Both the position numbers and the translations under genes were made by a program. The notes under the pieces were generated by a model, which did no database searches, had not been told where the DNA came from, and worked only from the letters and a program-made list of their open reading frames with translations. DNA of 64,000 bases from Brachybacterium ginsengisoli (GTDB taxonomy: Bacteria > Actinomycetota > Actinomycetes > Actinomycetales > Dermabacteraceae): positions 3,472,001 through 3,536,000 of the forward strand of contig NZ_CP023564.1 in assembly GCF_002407065.1 (NCBI RefSeq), written 5' to 3'. Below, piece by piece: positions 58,395-64,000 of the stretch (the first letter of the stretch is position 1; each line of letters starts with the position of its first letter).

Positions 58395-59898
58395 GGTGAC
58401 CGCCAGGCGTCGAGCGCCCGAGATGCGTCTGGGACGCGAATCCGCTCTGACCTTCAGCGGCATCGTGGTCAATGCCGGGATCGCGTTCGTGGTGACGTGG
58501 CTGATCGCCCGCGGGCTGGGAGCCGGCGCCACGGGGGCCTTCTTCCTGCTGACCTCGCTGTTCATGATCTCGACCAGCGTCATCGGACTCGGTTCGGACA
58601 CCGGACTGGTCCGATCGCTCTCCCGGTCGAGGGCGACGGACAGGATGGGTGAGCTGGGGCCGACGGTCGCCATCGCGATGCGACCCGTGATCCTCCTGGG
58701 GCTGATCCTCACGGCGATGCTGGTCGTAGCGGCGGATCCGATCGCCGATCGGCTGGTCCCGGGAACAGACGGGGCGTCCACCCTCCGCCTGCTGGCCCTC
58801 GCCCTGGTGCCTGCGACATCGACGGGGATCCTGCTTGCCGGCTCTCGCGGCCTCGACCACATCCGCACCTACACGGTGGTGCAGAACCTGGTCGTGCCGA
58901 TCAGCCGCCTCGCACTGGTCGCCGCAGCGATCGCGGTGCTGGGAACCACCTGGTCCGTGGTCTGGGCCTGGGCGATCCCGCTGTTCCTCGCCTCGGCGAT
59001 CGCAGCCCTCGCTCTCCGGCGGCAGCTGCGCGCCGCAGCAGGTGCGGGGGCGGCGCTCCCGACGGCCGAGCGCGACGAGCTCGCCCGGGGGTTCTGGAGC
59101 TTCTCGTTGCCGCGCGGTGGCGCCGTGATCCTCGAGCGCGGGCTCGACTGGGCCGACGTCCTCCTCGTCATCGCGCTGATGGGACCGAGCGCCGGTGGTG
59201 TCTACGGCGTGGTCACCCGGATCGTCCAGGCGGGCAACATGCTCGAGGCCGCTCTGAGGATCGTGCTGGGGCCCCGGCTCAGCAGCGCGATCGCCAAGGA
59301 GGATCTCGCCGGCGCCGACGCCCTCTACCGGAAGGTGACCCAGCTGCTGATCCTCGGCTCCTGGCCCTTCTATCTGTCGGTCGCGGTCTTCGCGGACGTC
59401 CTGCTCGGCCTGTTCGGCTCCGAGTTCGTCCCCGGCGCACCGGCTCTCGTCGTGCTGGCCACGGCCATGGCGCTCAAGAACACCGCTGGGGCGCTGCAGA
59501 CGGTCCTGCTGATGGCGGGTCGCAGCACCTGGCAGCTGCGGAACAAGGCCATCCAGCTCGCCGTGCTGCTGTCGCTCGCGGGAGTGCTCGTACCGGTCTG
59601 GGGACTGAACGGCGCCGCGATCGCCTTCGCTGTCGGCGTCGCCGTCGACACCCTTCTGGCCGCACGGCAGGTCCACCGCCTGCTCGGCTTCTCCGCCCCG
59701 CTGCGCAGCATCGCCCGGGCGGCGGTGCTCCCCGTCCTGGTGGTGGTCGGCGGCTCGATCGCCATCCGGCTCCTGCTCCCTGGTGCCGGTGCGCTGGTCC
59801 AGCTGACCGGGTTGGCCCTGGCCCTCCTCGTGTACGGGATCGCCGTGCGCATCTCCTTCTCGAAAGGTCTGCTCTCCCATGACCGACACGATGCATGA
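58387..59898 (+). CDS. Wzx-like polysaccharide flippase
   Basis: A 503-residue MVF/MATE-like transporter with about 14 spans, of the polysaccharide transporter family. Landmarks are LGRESALTFSGIVVNAGIAFVV near the start (TFSGIVVNAGIAFVVTWL) and the LPRGGAVILERGLDWADVLL region. It overlaps the polymerase gene by 8 bases. It flips lipid-linked repeat units outward for polymerisation. Confidence 0.85.
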   Translation: MVEVTARRRAPEMRLGRESALTFSGIVVNAGIAFVVTWLIARGLGAGATGAFFLLTSLFMISTSVIGLGSDTGLVRSLSRSRATDRMGELGPTVAIAMRPVILLGLILTAMLVVAADPIADRLVPGTDGASTLRLLALALVPATSTGILLAGSRGLDHIRTYTVVQNLVVPISRLALVAAAIAVLGTTWSVVWAWAIPLFLASAIAALALRRQLRAAAGAGAALPTAERDELARGFWSFSLPRGGAVILERGLDWADVLLVIALMGPSAGGVYGVVTRIVQAGNMLEAALRIVLGPRLSSAIAKEDLAGADALYRKVTQLLILGSWPFYLSVAVFADVLLGLFGSEFVPGAPALVVLATAMALKNTAGALQTVLLMAGRSTWQLRNKAIQLAVLLSLAGVLVPVWGLNGAAIAFAVGVAVDTLLAARQVHRLLGFSAPLRSIARAAVLPVLVVVGGSIAIRLLLPGAGALVQLTGLALALLVYGIAVRISFSKGLLSHDRHDA

Positions 59899-60841
59899 CC
59901 GCACGGCTCGGCCGGCGATGCGCTCTGCGTTCGCGATCACCAGTCATGCCGACCTGCCGCAGCTGGCGCGACTTGTCCGCGCCCTCACCGAGGGCGTCGA
60001 CGATGTCCGCGTCTACATCAGCCACGATGCCGCCGGGGTGCCCGGCGTCGAGAGCCTCGCCTCGGACACCTGCCGCGTCTTCCGTGATCCAGGCGGCCGC
60101 GGAGACTTCAGCGCCGTCGAACGCTTCCTGGCGCTGTTCTCCAGGATCGAGGCGGATGGAGGAGCCGAGTTCACCACCGTGCTCTCCGGCGCCGACTACC
60201 CCTCCCGACCCGTCCCGGAGTTCCTCGAAGCCCTGGACCGGTCGGGGGACGGCCTGCTGCACAACCATCGTGCGCTCGATCCCGCTGACAGCGACTGGGC
60301 CCAGCATGAGGCACGGCAGAGGTATCTCTATCGCTGGCGACCGGTCCGGCTGCTGGGTGCTTCCGCCTCCCCTCGGTGGCACTGGATCCATGCACTGAAC
60401 TACGTCCAGCCCTACCTGCGGTTCAACGTCTCCTACGGCCCGCTGCGCGTGGGCACCTGGCGCGGCCGGCTGCCCGACGGGCTGCGCTGCCATGGAGGCT
60501 CGTCGTGGTTCAGCCTCTCGCGCCGGGCCGTCCAGCACCTGCTGACGGTGCGGAGCACTCGGGAGGATGTCGTCGAATGGGGCCGGACCAGCCTCGCCAT
60601 CGACGAGAGCTTCATCCAGACAGTCCTGCTCAGCGCGGGAACCTTCCGCTTCGTCAACCACAACGGACGGTTCATCGAGTTCCCCGACGAGGGGTTCGGC
60701 CATCCCCGAGTCCTCACCGCGGACGACTTCTCACGCATCGAGGAGTCCGGTGCGTTCTTCGTCCGCAAGGTCGACTCGGACGACTCTGCGGAGCTTCTGG
60801 ACATGCTCGACGTCCGACGCCTCAGGACATCACCGGCTTGA
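59879..60841 (+). CDS. GT14-like (Core-2/I-branching type) glycosyltransferase
   Basis: A 320-residue protein similar to the beta-1,6-N-acetylglucosaminyltransferase family (GT14). Visible family elements are FAITSHADLPQLARLVRAL, the VLSGADYPSRPVPEF segment, GSSWFSLSRRAVQHLL and the DESFIQTVL motif with the likely catalytic Glu. It overlaps the flippase gene by 20 bases. It would add a branch sugar. Confidence 0.75.
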   Translation: MTDTMHDRTARPAMRSAFAITSHADLPQLARLVRALTEGVDDVRVYISHDAAGVPGVESLASDTCRVFRDPGGRGDFSAVERFLALFSRIEADGGAEFTTVLSGADYPSRPVPEFLEALDRSGDGLLHNHRALDPADSDWAQHEARQRYLYRWRPVRLLGASASPRWHWIHALNYVQPYLRFNVSYGPLRVGTWRGRLPDGLRCHGGSSWFSLSRRAVQHLLTVRSTREDVVEWGRTSLAIDESFIQTVLLSAGTFRFVNHNGRFIEFPDEGFGHPRVLTADDFSRIEESGAFFVRKVDSDDSAELLDMLDVRRLRTSPA

Positions 60842-60900
60842 TGAGCGCTCCATCGCACACCCGCTCTCCCTCAGCACGGGACCTACCCCAGGAGAACCTC

Positions 60901-62184
60901 ATGACCATCACCTATGTACTCAACGCCCTCGCGCGACGCTGGCTCATCCTGGCGCTCGCGGTGGTCCTCGGAGCGCTGGCCGGCGGCGCATTCGCCGCAG
61001 CGGCCCCGAACCGCTATGCGGCCACCGCGTCCCTCGTCGTCCTCCCCGTGGTCTCCAATCCCCTGACCGGCGTCCGCGAGGAGGTCAACATCCGCACCGA
61101 GCAGGAGATCCTCGGTTCCCCCGAGGTGGCGCGCCGCGCCGCCGAATCGCTGGGCAGAGCGGGGACCGACGCGACGCCATGGGCCGATGTCGAGATCGCT
61201 GCACCATCCGGGTCGCAGATTCTGCAGGTGCAGGTGAGAGCCGATACCCCTCAGAAGGCCGCTGACAGCGCGAACGCCATCGCCACCTCCTACCTCGAGC
61301 TCCGCCAGGAGGACGCCGCGAGGGCCACGGACCAGTATCTCGAGGAGGTCGACCAGCAGATCGAGGACCTGAGCTCGGAGACCTCCACTCCCGCGAACGC
61401 CGGCCTGATCGAACGCCTCCAGCAGCAGCGTTCGAGCGTGGCGCTCTCAGAGCCCTCCCCGGGACGGATCATCGGGGAGGCGGCGCCTCCGACGGGTCCC
61501 TCCGGGCCCGGACTGACGGTGACCCTCGCCGGAGGGACCATGGCGGGACTTCTCCTCGGCATCGCCGTCGCCCTGCTGCGGGAGCGTCTGGACCCGAAGA
61601 TCCGCAGCGCGGACCGGCTCGCGCTCGCGATCGGGCCGGTCCCCGTGATCTCGAGCAGGAGCGGCGATCACGCGCAGTGGGTGCGCCTGGCGGACGAGGT
61701 GCTCCGGCGTTCCGGGGTCGACACCTCGACCGGGCCGATCCGGGTGCTGCTGCACTCCTCTGCCCCGATCGTGGCCGAGGCGGCCGAGCGTGAGTTCCTC
61801 TCGGCCGCGCGCCGGGTCCTCGAGGATCGCAGTGCCGACCCGATCTGGGAACAGGGCGGGTCCTCGGTGGAGACGGCCATCCGACCTGACAGCAGGTGCG
61901 TGGCGATCGTCCGGTCGGGCAGCTACAGGACGTCCCTCGTCCAAGCCGCCAGGTCGTCGGACATCGCCGTCATCATCGCGACACCGGGAACCGTGCTGGA
62001 CGAGGTGACCGATCTGATCGTCACCCTGCAGGAGTGCCAGCTGGATGCCGTGGTGGGGCTCGCCCCCGAACCGCGAGCCCGCCAGGGAGCATCGGAGCGT
62101 GCGCGGGACGACGCACCGATGCCTCGCCACCGGTCGGGGTCGACCGATGCACCCGAGGCGGGCACCGTCGCCGTGGAGGCCTGA
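60901..62184 (+). CDS. Wzz-like chain-length protein with degenerate kinase-like domain
   Basis: A 427-residue polysaccharide co-polymerase. Two membrane helices (residues about 13-33 and 205-226) flank an extracellular helical region with NIRTEQEILGSPEVARRAAESL. The cytoplasmic end of about 200 residues looks like a bacterial tyrosine kinase fold (AVIIATPGTVLDEVTDLIVTLQ). No Walker A or Tyr cluster is present. CAGGAG lies 6 bases before the ATG; an ATG at 60841 is also in frame but has no such site. It sets chain length; the kinase activity is presumably lost. Confidence 0.8.
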   Translation: MTITYVLNALARRWLILALAVVLGALAGGAFAAAAPNRYAATASLVVLPVVSNPLTGVREEVNIRTEQEILGSPEVARRAAESLGRAGTDATPWADVEIAAPSGSQILQVQVRADTPQKAADSANAIATSYLELRQEDAARATDQYLEEVDQQIEDLSSETSTPANAGLIERLQQQRSSVALSEPSPGRIIGEAAPPTGPSGPGLTVTLAGGTMAGLLLGIAVALLRERLDPKIRSADRLALAIGPVPVISSRSGDHAQWVRLADEVLRRSGVDTSTGPIRVLLHSSAPIVAEAAEREFLSAARRVLEDRSADPIWEQGGSSVETAIRPDSRCVAIVRSGSYRTSLVQAARSSDIAVIIATPGTVLDEVTDLIVTLQECQLDAVVGLAPEPRARQGASERARDDAPMPRHRSGSTDAPEAGTVAVEA

Positions 62185-62296
62185 GCGGCGCTGGGCTCCG
62201 GCGGCGGAAGCGGTCCGCGGTGCACGCCCGTCCCGGGGCGTGAACGCCTCACTGCGGATCGGCGGCGCAGCCGGTCATCTCCGACCATGTGGAACA

Positions 62297-62334
62297 CCCC
62301 CGCACGAGGGCTCAGCACTTCCCTCGAGCGGGGG
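62297..62334. terminator. Bidirectional terminator at the end of the polysaccharide operon
   Basis: CCCCCGCACGAGGG (62297-62310) pairs with 62321-62334 with a single A-A mismatch and a 10-base loop. It lies between the Wzz-like and the convergent glycosyl-phosphotransferase genes. Confidence 0.8.
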
Positions 62335-62362
62335 CATCACCCCTCCCCAGGGGACGCGTCTG

Positions 62363-63886
62363 TCAGTACGCCCCTCGGGAAGCCAGCACGGCACGCACAG
62401 TGCGCACCAGGATCAGCAGGTCCTGGGAGAAGGACCAGTTGTCGACGTAGAAGACGTCCAGACGGACGGTGTCGTCCCAGGAGAGATCGCTGCGACCGGA
62501 GACCTGCCACAGCCCCGTGATGCCGGGCCGCACCGCCAGGCGACGGCTCGCGTCCAGGTCGTAGCCGGAGACCTCCTCCGGCAGCGCCGGGCGCGGGCCG
62601 ACCAGGCTCATGTCGCCTCGCAGCACGTTCCACAGCTGCGGCAGCTCGTCGAGGGAGTAGCGGCGCAGGAACTTCCCCACCCTGGTCACCCGAGGATCGT
62701 CGGCCATCTTGAACATGACCACGTTGCCACGATCTCGGGCGCGCTGCGTGAGCTCAGCGCGCCGGGCCTCGGCGTCCATGCCCATGGAGCGGAACTTGAG
62801 GAACTCGAAGACCTCGCCCGTGCGGCCGACGCGCTGCTGTCGGAAGATCACCGTCCCGCCGTCCCCGAGACGCACTGCGAGGGCGACGGCGGCGAGGAGC
62901 GGCGAGAGGATCAGCAGCAGCAGGGCGCTGGCGGCCATGTCGAAGACGCGCTTCCCCTGCCGCACCGCCTTCCGGGCGCGCGGAAGATCCATGTGCACCA
63001 GCGGCAGTCCCGCCACAGGGCGCATGCGGATCCTGTCACCGGAGATCTCGCTGACGGCCGGCACCACGATCACGTCGACCTCGAGGTCCTCGAGCTCCCA
63101 GGCCATGCGTCGGAACTCGTCGGCGCTGGCGGAGGATCCCGCGGTGAACAGCACGATGTCCGGCTGCTGGGCCCGGACCAGCTCCAGCAGCTGCGACTCG
63201 TCACCGAGGATCGGCACCCCGGCATCCTCGTTCCGCCCCAGCTCGCCGATCGAGGCGATCGCCCCGACGACGTCGTAGCCGAGCCAGACCTCTCGGGCCA
63301 GCGTGCGCACGATCCCTCGGACGTGGCCGGCGGAGCCGACCACGAGCACCTGCGACCGCAGATGGCCTCGGGTCCGCGCGAGGTTCAGGCAACGGCGGGC
63401 CACGAAGCGCACCAGCAGCAGGAGCAGGACGCTCGCCAGGATCAGCGCGACGAAGAAGGGCCGGGAGAGCGTGAATCCCGTGAGGAAGAGCGCCGCGCCG
63501 ACCAGGCCGACCACCCCGATGCTCGCGACCAGGACGCTGCGGTAGATCTCGGGCCCGGACGGGAGGAAGCGCGGGTTGGTGGCACCGGTGAGCCGCAGCG
63601 CGATCATCCAGACCACCGCGATGGTCACGCCGCTGCGCACCGCTTCCTCGCTGAGATGAGGTGCCGGGTCGAGGAAGGCGAGGTTCTGCCGGAACACGAG
63701 GGCCACCAGGCAGGAGATGGACAGCCCCACCAGATCTCCGGCCATCAGCGACGCCACCACCAGGCGGTCCCTCGAGCGGTCCGACCGCCCGATGCGCGGG
63801 CGCCCGGCCACGGCGGGACGTCGCAGCGGATGGGGCGGATCAGGGCGCAGCGGAACCGGGGTCGTCACTGCTTGCGGTAGCGCCAC
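62363..63886 (-). CDS. Polyprenyl glycosylphosphotransferase (initiating enzyme)
   Basis: A 507-residue PHPT/WbaP-type enzyme that starts repeat-unit synthesis by moving a sugar-1-phosphate to undecaprenyl phosphate. Four N-terminal spans, a Rossmann-like region (VLVVGSAGHVRGIVRTL) and a last span (FDMAASALLLLILSPL) precede the catalytic domain: VFEFLKFRSM, SLDELPQLWNVLRGDMSL then VGPRPALPEEV, RPGITGLWQVSGRSDLSW. GAGAGG lies 5 bases before the chosen GTG at 63886; a GTG at 63892 overlaps that site. Convergent with the main operon, so separately controlled. Confidence 0.9.
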   Translation of the reverse strand: MALPQAVTTPVPLRPDPPHPLRRPAVAGRPRIGRSDRSRDRLVVASLMAGDLVGLSISCLVALVFRQNLAFLDPAPHLSEEAVRSGVTIAVVWMIALRLTGATNPRFLPSGPEIYRSVLVASIGVVGLVGAALFLTGFTLSRPFFVALILASVLLLLLVRFVARRCLNLARTRGHLRSQVLVVGSAGHVRGIVRTLAREVWLGYDVVGAIASIGELGRNEDAGVPILGDESQLLELVRAQQPDIVLFTAGSSASADEFRRMAWELEDLEVDVIVVPAVSEISGDRIRMRPVAGLPLVHMDLPRARKAVRQGKRVFDMAASALLLLILSPLLAAVALAVRLGDGGTVIFRQQRVGRTGEVFEFLKFRSMGMDAEARRAELTQRARDRGNVVMFKMADDPRVTRVGKFLRRYSLDELPQLWNVLRGDMSLVGPRPALPEEVSGYDLDASRRLAVRPGITGLWQVSGRSDLSWDDTVRLDVFYVDNWSFSQDLLILVRTVRAVLASRGAY

Positions 63887-64000
63887 GTGCACCTCTCGAG
63901 ATCAGAGCGGGGGTCGGAGCCGATCGGCACCGATCACCGGTCTGGGGCCTGTCGGCCGCCGACCTGCACGATGTCCATTTTGCCCGGCTTATCCGTATTG
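63887..64000. other. Upstream region of the glycosyl-phosphotransferase gene
   Basis: The last 114 bases of the window. They hold a relatively A+T-rich patch near 63975-64000 (TCCATTTTGCCC, TTATCCG) that probably contains the promoter. No clear -35/-10 pair can be chosen, and no gene is visible. Confidence 0.3.

Noticed and set aside
1..64000. Prophage, insertion sequence or integrative element
   Set aside because: No integrase, transposase, terminal repeats, phage structural genes or tRNA-linked attachment site were seen.

Overview
The window is about 70% G+C with actinobacterial codon use. Its gene families (DUF222-HNH nucleases, a DUF485 + cation/acetate symporter pair, a SNF2 helicase with a SWIM protein, mycothiol-type DinB proteins) and its leaderless starts behind TANNNT boxes point to an actinomycete of the Micrococcales. 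Brachybacterium or a relative is my guess, without a database search. I see no rRNA, tRNA, CRISPR array, prophage or insertion sequence.

Layout. 0-4 kb: the end of a winged-helix regulator, a 560-base non-coding gap with an A+T-rich island, a PP2C-like phosphatase, and a ParA/MinD-type ATPase with a long disordered N-terminus. 4-9.5 kb: SNF2 helicase, its SWIM-finger partner and a beta-lactamase-like serine hydrolase. 9.5-13.4 kb: membrane Ser/Thr kinase, small membrane protein, an alpha/beta hydrolase that has lost its catalytic Ser and His, and a CynX/NimT transporter. 13.6-17.7 kb: an NCS2 purine permease fused to an OHCU-decarboxylase-like domain, convergent with a DUF485-symporter operon. 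18-20.6 kb: DUF222-HNH nuclease with internal palindromes and a lower-G+C orphan gene. 20.7-25.2 kb: dnaB, DoxX, DinB, GNAT, a DUF4097 protein and a ribbon-helix-helix protein. 25.3-33.8 kb: PLP decarboxylase, a helical-repeat protein, two ferritin-like paralogs (one apparently metal-free), and a P-loop NTPase overlapping a degenerate ABC exporter. 33.8-41.9 kb: secreted Ser/Gly/Asp-rich protein, response regulator and histidine kinase, RND pump and MATE pump. 41.9-48.9 kb: kbl-tdh threonine catabolism, a PHP phosphatase, and metF-metE methionine synthesis.

49.1-63.9 kb is an exopolysaccharide or cell-wall glycopolymer cluster. It has a TagD-like cytidylyltransferase and CDP-alcohol phosphotransferase, an Alg14/Alg13-like split glycosyltransferase, GT2 and GT14 enzymes, two secreted proteins (one 1297 aa with a fibrinogen-like domain), Wzy-like polymerase, Wzx-like flippase, Wzz-like co-polymerase and a convergent initiating sugar-phosphate transferase. 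Most genes overlap by 4 bases or are closely spaced, so they form one long operon. Initiation, glycan extension, CDP-alcohol decoration, flipping, polymerisation and length control are all represented.

Three themes recur. About ten genes start 6-7 bases after a -10 box (leaderless transcripts). Several proteins keep a fold but lose its catalytic motif (hydrolase, OHCU domain, ABC ATPase, ferritin-like protein, Wzz cytoplasmic domain). Two promoters near the two-component system share a triple direct repeat of 11-base period, a likely OmpR-type regulon signature linking the P-loop/pseudo-ABC pair to a secreted acidic protein.
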